Source of the DNA: Paenibacillus radicibacter
GTDB lineage: Bacteria; Bacillota; Bacilli; Paenibacillales; NBRC-103111
Assembly: GCF_024721995.1 (NCBI RefSeq)
Contig: NZ_JANQBC010000003.1
Location: forward strand, 1-64,000
DNA: 64,000 bases
Direction: 5' to 3'
Shown: positions 20,516-29,412 of the stretch, in pieces
Numbering within the stretch: position 1 is the first letter of the stretch
Layout: each line of letters opens with the position of its first letter
Notes under the pieces: generated by a model
Told to the model about the DNA's origin: nothing
Database searches by the model: none
The model's input: only the letters and a program-made list of their open reading frames with translations
Translations under genes and position numbers: made by a program

Positions 20516-20629
20516 GGAGAGAGGATACAATTCCGGTCGCTGTCTCAATCATGAATTTTGAATTTGTTTAATTGTATTTTCATGATTTCAAAGGCGAACG
20601 TATTCACTCCTACAGTGCATCCTCTCTCC
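20516..20629 (+). repeat. Structured intergenic repeat, copy A (subtype 1)
   Basis: 114-nt element upstream of the PBP gene. The outer arms GGAGAGAGGAT and ATCCTCTCTCC pair perfectly over 11 bp. Inside, TTCCGGTCGCTGTCTCAATC, an inner stem AATCATGAA/TTCATGATT around an AT-rich loop, and TTTCAAAGGCGAACG are shared with copy B at 25763-25876. The arms differ completely in sequence from the other copies while still pairing. Strand is given so that the CCGGTC block is sense, which matches the downstream gene. Function unknown. Confidence 0.8.
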
Positions 20630-20698
20630 GCCGCTCGTGCTTTGACAAACATTTTATAAACACACAAGAAAAAAACAGATCGGAAAGGGGTTCATCGT

Positions 20699-22918
20699 AT
20701 GTCTGATTCAACGTCTGATCAAAGCAAACAACAAGAATTGAATAAAGGGTACGCTGAGGCCGATGTCGAGCTTCAACATGAACCTGCTCGGGAAGAAACG
20801 ATAGCCGAGCCAAATAATAAAGAAGAGGTTGTTGCCACAGACGAGGGTAAGGTGGAAGAGCAACTGCCAGAGGACAAGCCTACTGCCGAAGTAGACACAA
20901 AGACCAAATGGAAGCGGCGCATGAAGAAGTTCGGTGGGATTGCGCTGAAGTTGTCGATTGTGTTCGTTATTCTAATGGGCGGCTTGTTAACTTATCTTCG
21001 ATTCAAGACTTTACCTGTGATTACTGTCGAGCAAACATCTCAAATGTATGATGTGAATGGTGAAGTCATAGACACGATCTATCAAGGAGAGAATCGTCAA
21101 GTCATACCACTGAGCCAAATTTCGCCTCATCTGATACAAGCTACTCTTTCAATAGAAGATCAACGGTTCTATGAGCATTCGGGACTCGACTTTCGTAGTA
21201 TCGCTCGTGCGATGGTCGTGAATCTGGAGCATATGAGTATGGTCCAAGGGGCAGGTACGATTACGCAGCAGCTTGCACGTAATTTGTATCTCACTCATGA
21301 ACGTACGTGGACACGGAAAATAAAAGAATCGCTCTATGCGCTGCAAATGGAATTGCAGCTGAGTAAAGACGAGATTTTGGAGCAATATCTAAATCAAATC
21401 TACTATGGGCATTCCACGTATGGAGCGGAGAAAGCATCCCAATTATTTTTCGGAAAACATGCCAAAGATTTAACACTTGCGGAGAGTGCACTACTCGCCG
21501 GCGTTCCTAAAGGGCCACGCTACTATTCGCCATACTATGATGCGGTAAAAGCGAAGGAACGCCAAATAACTGTCCTCAGTACGATGGTACATACGGGATC
21601 GATTACACAGGAACAAGCAGATGCAGCTGCCAAAGAGCCACTAAACTATAAACCACTTGAGGGAAAAAAACCTGCCCGGGCACCCTATTTCCGTGATTAT
21701 GTACGAGCACAGGCGGTAGAGAAGCTGGCTATTTCTGAAGATGTATTAGAGCAAGTCGGGATTCGAATTTATACGACTCTTGATCTAAAGGCTCAGACGG
21801 TAGCTGAAGAGACGATTCGTAAGACGCTTAAATCTTCAGGAGAACTGCAAGCCGCACTCGTTGCAATCGATCCACGAACCGGGCAGATAAAAGCGATGGT
21901 CGGTGGCAAAGAGTACAAGGACAATCAATTCAACCGAGCAGTGTCAGGAATGAGACAACCTGGATCTTCATTTAAACCGATCTTGTATTTAGCTGCTCTG
22001 CAAAATGGATATACGCCACTTACTAAGTTTAAAAGTGAACCAACGGTATTCACGTATGATGAAGGTCGACAAACGTACATGCCGGGCAACTACAATAATG
22101 TGTACGAAAATGACATGATCGACATGCGCAAAGCGATTGCAAAGTCGGACAATATCTATGCGGTGCACACGATTATGGGAATTGGACCAGAGAAAGTGAT
22201 CGATACCGCTCATAAGCTTGGACTTAATTCGCAAATGAAACCTCTACCCTCACTAGCACTTGGCACATTCCCCGTATCGCCGATGGAACTCGCTGGCGCT
22301 TTCGCTACAATTGCGAATGGCGGAATGCGAGAAGAAGCAACTGCGATTCTACGTATTGAGGATTCAGCGGGAAATATTCTATATCAAGCACAGCCGAAGG
22401 CAGAGAAAGTTGTAGACCCACCGGCAACGTACGTACTCACTCATCTGATGGAAAGTGTATTCGAAGATGGAGGTACAGGATCGCGTGTAGCAGCAACGAT
22501 TAAGCGACCGATTGCAGGAAAAACGGGTACAACTGATGCCGATTCGTGGATGGTTGGATATACCCCGGAGCTAGCGACGGCGGTATGGGTGGGCTATGAC
22601 AAAGGCCGCAATATCACTACGGCCGAAGCACACCTGTCGGCGCCAATCTTCGCCGACTTTACCGAGGGCGCGCTCGCAGCCGTGCCGCCGAAGCTGTTCC
22701 CAGCACCGGACGGTGTCGTGACGGTGCCGATTGACTCCGTCAGCGGCAAGCTGGCGAATGATGACTGCCGCGGGACTGCGCGGCTGGAGTCTTTCGTCGT
22801 CGGAACGGAGCCGACGACGTACTGCTCGGAGCGAGGGGCTACCGGCTCCGATAAGGATAAGGACAAGAGCAAGCCGAATGGCTCTTGGTGGGAGAAGTTC
22901 AAGAACTGGCTGAAGTAA
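20699..22918 (+). CDS. pbpG: Class A penicillin-binding protein (bifunctional transglycosylase/transpeptidase)
   Basis: Protein of 739 residues: a highly charged cytoplasmic N-terminus (1-80), one membrane anchor (about 80-102), a GT51 transglycosylase domain (SIEDQRFYEHSG, GAGTITQQLARNL, ILEQYLNQIYYG), and a transpeptidase domain with SxxK in QPGSSFKP, SDN, and KTGTT. It polymerises and cross-links peptidoglycan outside the membrane. Position next to speE-speB and ywhD suggests orthology to B. subtilis PbpG (PBP2d); the symbol rests mainly on this synteny. AAAGGGG lies upstream of the ATG. The last 300 nt are noticeably GC-rich compared with the rest of the gene. Confidence 0.93.
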   Translation: MSDSTSDQSKQQELNKGYAEADVELQHEPAREETIAEPNNKEEVVATDEGKVEEQLPEDKPTAEVDTKTKWKRRMKKFGGIALKLSIVFVILMGGLLTYLRFKTLPVITVEQTSQMYDVNGEVIDTIYQGENRQVIPLSQISPHLIQATLSIEDQRFYEHSGLDFRSIARAMVVNLEHMSMVQGAGTITQQLARNLYLTHERTWTRKIKESLYALQMELQLSKDEILEQYLNQIYYGHSTYGAEKASQLFFGKHAKDLTLAESALLAGVPKGPRYYSPYYDAVKAKERQITVLSTMVHTGSITQEQADAAAKEPLNYKPLEGKKPARAPYFRDYVRAQAVEKLAISEDVLEQVGIRIYTTLDLKAQTVAEETIRKTLKSSGELQAALVAIDPRTGQIKAMVGGKEYKDNQFNRAVSGMRQPGSSFKPILYLAALQNGYTPLTKFKSEPTVFTYDEGRQTYMPGNYNNVYENDMIDMRKAIAKSDNIYAVHTIMGIGPEKVIDTAHKLGLNSQMKPLPSLALGTFPVSPMELAGAFATIANGGMREEATAILRIEDSAGNILYQAQPKAEKVVDPPATYVLTHLMESVFEDGGTGSRVAATIKRPIAGKTGTTDADSWMVGYTPELATAVWVGYDKGRNITTAEAHLSAPIFADFTEGALAAVPPKLFPAPDGVVTVPIDSVSGKLANDDCRGTARLESFVVGTEPTTYCSERGATGSDKDKDKSKPNGSWWEKFKNWLK

Positions 22919-22947
22919 CTTAGTCAGACAGGCTCTAAGTAGATAAA

Positions 22948-22983
22948 GGCAGGATCGGGTATGTCCGAGCCTGCCTTTTTTTG
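22948..22983 (+). terminator. Intrinsic terminator of the PBP gene
   Basis: AGGCAGGATCGG...CCGAGCCTGCCT hairpin followed by seven or more T residues. Confidence 0.9.
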
Positions 22984-23144
22984 TGACTACCTATATATGA
23001 AGCAATACTTATTTGAAGGAAATTAGTGTTACCATATTTTTAATAATGAAAAGCTTATATACTCCATTTACAATTATTTAGTCTTATTAACTAGTTATGT
23101 AAATAAATAAAATAGGAAGACTATTGTACATATGGAGGTACTTG

Positions 23145-23303
23145 ATGGTTGCATTTTCTATTTATACAGTATTGATCTTTCTCGTTTTTCAAACGTTTAA
23201 CTGCATGATCAATAAGAAAGAACACTTTTATTTCTACGCTATTGCCACAGCAGCTGGGATCTCATATTTATTAGCATATCAACAGCTACAGTTAAGCTTC
23301 TAA
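23145..23303 (+). CDS. Small membrane protein, 52 residues, unknown
   Basis: Open frame from ATG 23145 with an excellent Shine-Dalgarno sequence (GGAGG, 6 nt before the ATG) and a dedicated terminator starting 5 nt after the stop. The peptide begins MVAFSIYTVLIFLVFQTF, a likely membrane segment, then a short charged loop (NKKEH) and a second hydrophobic stretch (FYFYAIATAAGISYLLAY). It lies between two terminators, so it is a stand-alone transcription unit. I do not recognise a family. Confidence 0.65.
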   Translation: MVAFSIYTVLIFLVFQTFNCMINKKEHFYFYAIATAAGISYLLAYQQLQLSF

Positions 23304-23307
23304 ACAC

Positions 23308-23345
23308 AAAAAGGCAGGACCGGGCGTCCCCGATTCTGCCTTTTT
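23308..23345. terminator. Intrinsic terminator after small membrane ORF
   Basis: AAAAAGGCAGGACCGGG...CCCCGATTCTGCCTTTTT, flanked by A and T runs on either side. Confidence 0.85.
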
Positions 23346-23452
23346 GTTGTCCTAGTATATGAGGTAACACATACTAGACATTAGTATACTCAGATCATGC
23401 ATCATCGACAATGGGTGACACATAAAAGACATAATATTTAGGGTATTGACAA

Positions 23453-23950
23453 TTATGCCAAAGCTTCCTTGAGCGTATCGTCAGCCCGCTCCCACCACTC
23501 GGCATTATGCGTGATGAGTTGCTGGCGAAGTTGCGCCTTTTCCTTATCGTTTAACTTATCAACAACGACCTTACGTTTCATTGCCGCATCCATCAAGTTT
23601 ACGTGCTCGGCTAGAATCTTCCAACCTCTGCGCGCCTCCGTATCAATCAACATCGGACAAGCGGTTATACCACCGTAAAATGCGCCTTCTTCATTACGAT
23701 CTACCGCAACCCAGATGAGCCAGCATGGACGACCATTGGGTACATCCTCTTTGTTCATCGAGAATTTAATGCCCTTCTCTACTTTACTTTTCGCATGCAA
23801 TGCACCCATATCAAGGTAACACTCATCACCATCCATAATAATAGAAGAAACATTGTTCAAATCGATGGAACCTGCGCCAAATCCTTTGTGATTCACTTTA
23901 GAACTCACAATATTGAGCGCGATCTTCTTCTTGCCTGTATTTTCATCCAC
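23453..23950 (-). CDS. ywhD: YwhD family protein
   Basis: Protein of 165 residues corresponding to B. subtilis YwhD, of unknown function. Conserved stretches include IALNIVSSKVNHKGFGAGSI, MDGDECYLDMGALHAKS, WVAVDRNEEGAFYGG and the C-terminal HNAEWWERADD. GTG 23950 with AAGGTG about 7 nt upstream is chosen; a longer in-frame reading to 24073 would overlap argS2 and adds 41 residues without homology. Location near the PBP gene matches the ywhE-ywhD pair in B. subtilis. It is 80 nt downstream of argS2 on the same strand. Confidence 0.85.
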   Translation of the reverse strand: MDENTGKKKIALNIVSSKVNHKGFGAGSIDLNNVSSIIMDGDECYLDMGALHAKSKVEKGIKFSMNKEDVPNGRPCWLIWVAVDRNEEGAFYGGITACPMLIDTEARRGWKILAEHVNLMDAAMKRKVVVDKLNDKEKAQLRQQLITHNAEWWERADDTLKEALA

Positions 23951-24030
23951 GAGGGGACACCTTCTTTCTGTCAGTATCACTATGTCCCGATTATACAATG
24001 ATTCGCGGTTGACTTCCAAGTCATCCGAAT

Positions 24031-25710
24031 CTAAATCCGGCGTGGCGTCTTTAGACCTAATAAATGTAGACATTTCGCCATCGTGCGGCTTGCCGCTTCT
24101 ACAAGTGTAAGCTTTGCTTGCTTCTCCTCTGCATCATCTACAAGCAAACGCTCTTGATGGTAAAAACGGTTGAACAGCTGTGCGAGTTCGATCGCATAAC
24201 GAGCAACAATCGAAGGTTCATTCAATTTCGCACTTTGGATTAGTGCGTTCGGATACTCCGTAACGTGCTTGAGTAACTGCCAAGCGGATGCGGCGGTTAG
24301 GTGGTCTCCTTTTATAGAAGCAACATGTTCAAAACTACCCTTCTCTAGGATACTTTGCGCCCGCGCGTAGGTGTACTGCATATAAGGTCCTGTTTCACCG
24401 TCAAAACTAAGTGCCTCTTCCATGGAGAAGTTGATCTCATTCATCCGATTGTTCTTCAAGTCACCAAACACGATAGCTCCGATCCCGATCGCTTCTGATG
24501 CACCCGCTTGATCGTTAAGATTGTTGCTTTTCTCTGCAATAATACTGTGCGCTTGTTGAACTGCCTCATCTAATACGTCGTCCAGCATGACGATCCGTCC
24601 TTTACGAGTGGACATCTTCTTGCCTTCAAACTTCATAAGTCCAAATGGAACATGCACGCATTCATCTGCCCAATCATAGCCCATTTTCTTCAGAACGTGA
24701 AACACTTGGCGGAAGTGCAGAATCTGATCCCCACCGACCACATACAAGAGCTTTTCCCCTTGCATCGTCTCATGCCGGTAAATCGCTGTTGCCAAATCAC
24801 GTGTCGCATAGATGGATGCACCGTCCGATTTCACAATAATACATGGCGGCAATCCTTCTTCATCCAATCGTACTACCAATGCGCCATCACTTTCGACGAG
24901 CAAACCCTTCTCTTGCAATTCATCAATAACCGCCTGCATCTTATCATTGTAAAAGCTCTCGCCCATCACATAGTCGAACTTCACATCTAAACGTTCATAC
25001 ATCCGGTTAAATTCGTTCAAGCTTTCCTTCACAAATTCCTCCCATAGACGGTACGCTTCCGGGTCCTTCTGCTCCAGCTTGTGGAACCATTCCCGTGCTT
25101 GCGTCTCAAGCTCAGGATGTGCTTCCACTTCTTCATGGAATTGGACATACAGCCGTAAATACTCTTGAATTGGACTTTCCTTAATTGCATCGTGACTCGC
25201 CCATTTAAAATAAGCAACAAGCAACTTGCCGTACTGCGTACCCCAATCGCCTAGGTGATTCACGTTCACTACGTTGTAACCAACCACCTTATAAATATTG
25301 TATAGGGCGTTACCGATCATCGTCGAACGTAAATGCCCAATACCTAGCGGCTTCGCAATGTTGGGACCGGACATGTCAATGATGACACGTTTCCCCTTGC
25401 CGACATTTGACCGACCGAACGTTGGCTCAAGAACAGCTGAAAGCCATTGCTCTACTACTGCCTTGCGATCAAAAGTAACATTTAAGTACGGACCTGCTGC
25501 GCTGCAAGTCATGCCTTGGGTGGTAATCGTCTTAGCGAGTTCCTCTGCAATCACCGTAGGACTCTTCTTCATCTGCTTCGCCAATTGAAAACAAGGAAGC
25601 GCCACATCGCCCATCTCTAGATTCGGCGGTACTTCAAGCAATCCCTTAATCTCATCCACGGAAAGTGGAATGTGCGCAGCAAGTGCTTGTGCGGTTTGTG
25701 AAAATATCAT
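24031..25710 (-). CDS. argS2: Second arginyl-tRNA synthetase (ArgS2 type), T-box controlled
   Basis: Class I ArgRS of 559 residues, clearly divergent from the first ArgRS in the window. It has a signature GPNIAKPLGIGHLRSTMIGN (HIGH motif as GIGH), KKMSTRKGRIVMLDDV in place of KMSKS, and a DALR C-terminus. It resembles the alternative ArgRS found in the B. cereus group, from memory. A T-box riboswitch and a strong promoter precede it, so it should be induced by uncharged tRNA-Arg, whereas no T-box precedes argS. A copy of the structured repeat lies between the T-box terminator and the start codon (ribosome-binding site AGGAGGAG). Confidence 0.93.
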   Translation of the reverse strand: MIFSQTAQALAAHIPLSVDEIKGLLEVPPNLEMGDVALPCFQLAKQMKKSPTVIAEELAKTITTQGMTCSAAGPYLNVTFDRKAVVEQWLSAVLEPTFGRSNVGKGKRVIIDMSGPNIAKPLGIGHLRSTMIGNALYNIYKVVGYNVVNVNHLGDWGTQYGKLLVAYFKWASHDAIKESPIQEYLRLYVQFHEEVEAHPELETQAREWFHKLEQKDPEAYRLWEEFVKESLNEFNRMYERLDVKFDYVMGESFYNDKMQAVIDELQEKGLLVESDGALVVRLDEEGLPPCIIVKSDGASIYATRDLATAIYRHETMQGEKLLYVVGGDQILHFRQVFHVLKKMGYDWADECVHVPFGLMKFEGKKMSTRKGRIVMLDDVLDEAVQQAHSIIAEKSNNLNDQAGASEAIGIGAIVFGDLKNNRMNEINFSMEEALSFDGETGPYMQYTYARAQSILEKGSFEHVASIKGDHLTAASAWQLLKHVTEYPNALIQSAKLNEPSIVARYAIELAQLFNRFYHQERLLVDDAEEKQAKLTLVEAASRTMAKCLHLLGLKTPRRI

Positions 25711-25762
25711 GGATAACTCCTCCTACTGCATCAAATTTTGTGGTTTAGAAAATGGAACGAAG

Positions 25763-25876
25763 ATAAAGAGAAGTAACTGGAAGAGTGTAAACGTTCGCCT
25801 TTGAAATCGTAAAAAACTATTAAATAAATTCAAAGTTTACGATTGAGACAGCGACTGGAAGTGCTTTTTTCTCTGC
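25763..25876 (-). repeat. Structured intergenic repeat, copy B (subtype 1)
   Basis: About 114 nt in the argS2 leader, between the T-box terminator and the start codon. On the minus strand CTTCCAGTCGCTGTCTCAATC and TTTCAAAGGCGAACGTT match copy A; the inner stem here is AATCGTAAA/TTTACGATT, compensating for AATCATGAA/TTCATGATT in copy A. The outer arms (AGAGAAAAAAGCAC and GTTACTTCTCT region) pair imperfectly but are unrelated in sequence to those of the other copies. Confidence 0.78.
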
Positions 25877-25907
25877 AGTGTTACTACTTTTTGAACACAA
25901 TAAAAAC

Positions 25908-26165
25908 ACAAAAACCCCCGTCTCAATGAAGAGACGGGGATAGCCCGTGGTGCCACTCTTATGACATGGACATGCGCGTAAACGCCATTTTCCAAGCCAC
26001 TCGTAAACAGATAACGGTGTAAACCGGACAAACCTTACACGATGCTCGGCATGTCATCTCACGGGTCCTCTTCGCCACAAGCGCTCCTACCGGCTCTCAC
26101 CCTCCCGGCTCGCTGATATCTGCTGCTATGTGCTACTTTCCCGATCATGGATTGTTGGTTGATTG
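25908..26165 (-). promoter_or_regulatory. T-box riboswitch (tRNA-Arg) controlling argS2
   Basis: Minus strand shows the stem I features AGCGAGCCGG and GGTGAGAGCCGG, a specifier-loop context GAAGAGGACCC in which AGG (Arg) is the likely specifier codon, the T-box core GTGGCACCACGGG, and a terminator CCCCGTCTC...GAGACGGGG followed by U residues. The T-box UGGC fits a tRNA whose discriminator base is G, as in tRNA-Arg(ACG) of B. subtilis. Uncharged tRNA stabilises the antiterminator in known T-boxes. The 5' boundary is approximate. Confidence 0.93.
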
Positions 26166-26188
26166 TTAATTGATGTTGATTTCTAAGC

Positions 26189-26217
26189 ATTATACATAAA
26201 ATCCCACTTATAATCAA
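26189..26217 (-). promoter_or_regulatory. Promoter of the argS2 T-box transcript
   Basis: Minus strand TTGATT (26212-26217), 17-nt spacer, TATAAT (26189-26194), a short distance upstream of the T-box stem I. Confidence 0.7.
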
Positions 26218-26295
26218 ACCCAATATTTTTTATAGAAATATTATAGGACTTGCCAACATATACATGCTTTAGATGCTTGTAAGGCGGGTGAAATA

Positions 26296-28284
26296 ATGAA
26301 AAATCGAATGTCCAATTGTTGGTTTGGATGGATACTAATCATTCTTGTTGCAAGTACAACTGTATATGTGGCTTCTAAATTGCTGCTCCCTATCAATGAG
26401 CCTACTTTATCTCGCATGGAACCTCGGGTCGATTCACTTGCGAACATGCCTACGCCTACTTCTGCACCTAAGACCGAACAAGCCCTTAGCAATCGTATCG
26501 TTGAATATCATATGAATGTCGAATTGCTGCCTGATACGAAAGAGCTTCGTGGACAACAAACGATTACGTGGAAAAATCCGGGGATGAAGTCTGTCGATCA
26601 TTTGTACATGCACTTGTATCCGAATGCGTTTGCTTCTAAAAAAACGACCTTTATGCGTGAATCTGGTGGTAAGCTTCGCAATGATAAAGCAACTGAAGAC
26701 AGCATAGGTTCCATGAAGTTAAACATGCTTCAAACGCAAAATGGACAGGACTTGACAGGCCGTATGTGGTTCGTTCAACCGGATGACGGAAATACAGATG
26801 ACCACACTTTACTCAAAATTTCTTTACCACAAGCAGTGAATCCTGGTGAAAGTATCACTCTTAAAACAGATTTTACGGTCAAAATGCCATTTACTTTCGC
26901 TCGCATGGGCTATGTCGATAATTTCTACATGGGTGGTCAATGGTTCCCGAAACTTGCTGTCTATGAGACGGAAGGAACACGTGATCGTGCGGAAGAAGGT
27001 TGGAACCTCCACCAGTACCATGGCAACTCGGAGTTTTATGCCGACTTTGGCATCTTTGACGTCAAGATCAAAGTACCTTCTAATTTTGTTGTAGCTGGTA
27101 CAGGCTTCCCACTCAAATCATCACCTGAAGATCCAATCACCAAGACCAAGACGTATAATTTCTACTCCGATGATGTACACGACTTTGCTTGGGCTGCTTC
27201 GCCCCGATTTCGTTATTATGAAGAGACTTTGGCAACTAAGAACATTCCTGGATTAAAAATAAAACTGTATCTCGATCCCGCTCATGAAGCGCTTAAAAGC
27301 CGCTATTTTGCAGCAGCCAAAAAAGCTCTTACTCGCTATAGCGAATGGTATGGATCATATCCCTATGATACGCTCTCGATCGTCATCCCTCCGGCAGGTG
27401 GTAATGGAGCAGGTGGAATGGAATATCCGACACTTGTAACAGGTTGGGGAGCTGAAGATCCATCACCAGGTTTCGAGCTTGAACGTGTCATTGTGCATGA
27501 GATTGGACACCAATTCTTCTATGGCATGGTCGCCTCGAATGAATTTGAAGAAGCTTGGCTTGATGAAGGCTTCACTTCCTATGCAGAAGATGCACTGATG
27601 CAAAGTGAATACGGGGTTTCTCCGAATCTTCCTGTGGAAGCAAGTTATGTCACATCCCCTGCTGCCCTTAAGCAGAATGCATGGGATTATCAAGGTCATG
27701 GTCATTATGCAGATAATGTGTACATTCGAGGGAAACTCGTGCTTCGCGAGATTGAAAGTCGAGTCGGAACTGACACAATGAATTCGATAATGAAGACTTA
27801 TTTTGAAAGATGGAAATTCAAACACCCTACTACCCATGACTTCCAAAATGTTGTCGAAGAGGTAACGAAGCAATCTTGGGAAACGTTCTTCAATCAGTTT
27901 GTCTATGGTTCACTGATGGTCGATTACTCTGTGGACAACATTCAGACGAAGAAAATCAATCAAGATGGTAAAACCCTCTACGACAACTCAGTCCTCATTC
28001 GTAAACTTGGCGGAACTGCTGCGGGTGTACCGATTCGCTTCCATTTTGCAGATGGTAAAATGGTTGAACGTGTATGGGACGGCAATGATGCACAAGCGCA
28101 ATTCAAGCTGCAGCACACTTCACCACTGGATTGGGTGTCCATTGATCCGAAATTCACGATGGTGCTGGAAAATAAACATATTAACAACTACTTGCAGACA
28201 AGTGTAGATACCAAATGGAAAACACGTTGGAATCTCGGTGTTACTCAACTGTTAGAAACGCTATTCTCTTGGATCGCTTGGTAA
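26296..28284 (+). CDS. M1-family (gluzincin) metallopeptidase, membrane-anchored or secreted
   Basis: Protein of 662 residues with an N-terminal hydrophobic segment (about 8-30) acting as signal or anchor. The zinc site HEIGHQFFYGM followed by EEAWLDEGFTSYAED gives the HExxH...E pattern of M1 peptidases, and GNGAGGMEYPTLV supplies the substrate-binding GxMEN-like motif, here GGMEY. An aminopeptidase-like beta domain precedes the catalytic domain. The ATG follows GGCGGG at reasonable spacing. The next gene, a membrane protein, is 72 nt downstream and may be co-transcribed. Confidence 0.9.
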   Translation: MKNRMSNCWFGWILIILVASTTVYVASKLLLPINEPTLSRMEPRVDSLANMPTPTSAPKTEQALSNRIVEYHMNVELLPDTKELRGQQTITWKNPGMKSVDHLYMHLYPNAFASKKTTFMRESGGKLRNDKATEDSIGSMKLNMLQTQNGQDLTGRMWFVQPDDGNTDDHTLLKISLPQAVNPGESITLKTDFTVKMPFTFARMGYVDNFYMGGQWFPKLAVYETEGTRDRAEEGWNLHQYHGNSEFYADFGIFDVKIKVPSNFVVAGTGFPLKSSPEDPITKTKTYNFYSDDVHDFAWAASPRFRYYEETLATKNIPGLKIKLYLDPAHEALKSRYFAAAKKALTRYSEWYGSYPYDTLSIVIPPAGGNGAGGMEYPTLVTGWGAEDPSPGFELERVIVHEIGHQFFYGMVASNEFEEAWLDEGFTSYAEDALMQSEYGVSPNLPVEASYVTSPAALKQNAWDYQGHGHYADNVYIRGKLVLREIESRVGTDTMNSIMKTYFERWKFKHPTTHDFQNVVEEVTKQSWETFFNQFVYGSLMVDYSVDNIQTKKINQDGKTLYDNSVLIRKLGGTAAGVPIRFHFADGKMVERVWDGNDAQAQFKLQHTSPLDWVSIDPKFTMVLENKHINNYLQTSVDTKWKTRWNLGVTQLLETLFSWIAW

Positions 28285-28356
28285 TACGCATCTAATAATC
28301 GCGCCGTCCCAATGTGGATGGCTTGCGGCTCATCCGAATAACTTGGAGGGAAACCT

Positions 28357-29178
28357 ATGCTACGGTATATGAAGGATGGACTGGTTTCGACGTGGAAGCA
28401 GCCTTTTATCGTCATTACCCTGTTCGTGTATCAACTCATCTGGGGAGTCATTCTCTATAAACTAGTGTACTCCATCATCGTCCCAATGCTGCATCGATTC
28501 CCCGACACGGATCAGGGAATGACGGCACGAAGTTTATTTTTCGCGGAAGGGCAATTCCAGATATTCAAAACCGATCTGCCGCAAGCCTACTTATGGTCAC
28601 TTGGTACCCTGCTTGCAGCCCGCATGGTCATTCATCCGATCATCAATGCAGGAGTCTACTACTCCCTTGCGAATAAACAACTGAACTCTGGCTATCGATT
28701 CGTGGCTGGAATTAAGGAGCTTACTGGCCCATTCCTGCTTTACTACATCATCCAAGTCGTGTTCACTCTATCTCCACTCTTCTGGTTATATAGCAAGGCG
28801 ACTTACTTCTATAGTCACGCATCCAGCTACAATGGACTCATTCAAGGCATGCTCCCTTGGATTGGCGGTTATCTGCTGTACTGCTATCTGATTAATCTGG
28901 TCTTCATGTATATTCAATTCGGTCGCATCCACAATATAAAAGCATTCTCGTCGATTCTTTCCTGGCTCAAACACAGTCCGAAGGTTATCGGTTTATCGCT
29001 TGTTCTTCTCATCATCACCTGCATCATGGCAGCTGCGGCAATGACGACATCGTATATCTGGGCGGGACTTATCGCGCTCATCTTGTACCAAGCGTACCCC
29101 ATCATCGAGATGTTCCTCAAAGTGTGGTCGATTGCAGCGCAGTATGAGTTGTGGTCTTCTAAAAATATTACCTATTAA
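28357..29178 (+). CDS. Multi-pass membrane protein, unknown function
   Basis: Protein of 273 residues with about six hydrophobic segments (approximately 17-45, 88-108, 125-150, 170-192, 210-230 and 232-255) and few charges between them. No known motif recognised. A good ribosome-binding site (TTGGAGGG) precedes the ATG. It follows the M1 peptidase on the same strand and may share its function or its transcript. No strong plus-strand terminator follows; the hairpin at 29199-29222 has its U run on the other strand. Confidence 0.8.
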   Translation: MLRYMKDGLVSTWKQPFIVITLFVYQLIWGVILYKLVYSIIVPMLHRFPDTDQGMTARSLFFAEGQFQIFKTDLPQAYLWSLGTLLAARMVIHPIINAGVYYSLANKQLNSGYRFVAGIKELTGPFLLYYIIQVVFTLSPLFWLYSKATYFYSHASSYNGLIQGMLPWIGGYLLYCYLINLVFMYIQFGRIHNIKAFSSILSWLKHSPKVIGLSLVLLIITCIMAAAAMTTSYIWAGLIALILYQAYPIIEMFLKVWSIAAQYELWSSKNITY

Positions 29179-29193
29179 TATTTATATGGTCAT

Positions 29194-29222
29194 AAAAAAG
29201 CCCCGAGCATCTGCTAGGGGCT
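29194..29222 (-). terminator. Intrinsic terminator of the ABC/two-component operon
   Basis: Minus strand AGCCCC-TAGCAGATGCTC-GGGGCT followed by TTTTTT. It lies about 190 nt beyond the response regulator stop, so repeat copy C falls inside the 3' untranslated region of that operon. Confidence 0.75.
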
Positions 29223-29277
29223 AAAATCTTTATACTGCATATTCTGGATAGATTGCTTCAAAAGTTTAACGGAAGAG

Positions 29278-29383
29278 AAATAAAGCACTGGAAGGAGCGG
29301 AGCGTTCGACTTTGAAAGAATAAATACACCTTAAAAACCTAATCAATATTTATGATTTCACGGAGACCGGAAGTGCTTTATTT
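29278..29383 (-). repeat. Structured intergenic repeat, copy C (subtype 2)
   Basis: 106 nt. Outer arms AAATAAAGCACT (29278-29289) and AGTGCTTTATTT (29372-29383) pair perfectly over 12 bp. Inner arms ATAAATA/TATTTAT pair over 7 bp. Conserved blocks on the minus strand: CTTCCGGTCTCCGTGAAATC and CTTTCAAAGTCGAACGCT, the same as in copy D. It lies between the response regulator gene and its terminator. Confidence 0.82.
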
Positions 29384-29412
29384 ATCTGCAGTGACCCCAC
29401 TTTTAAAACACT

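Noticed and set aside
25710-25905. Arg-rich leader peptide between the argS2 T-box and argS2, by analogy with the trpS case
   Set aside because: I read the interval and found no short frame with a ribosome-binding site and clustered Arg codons; the space is filled by the structured repeat.
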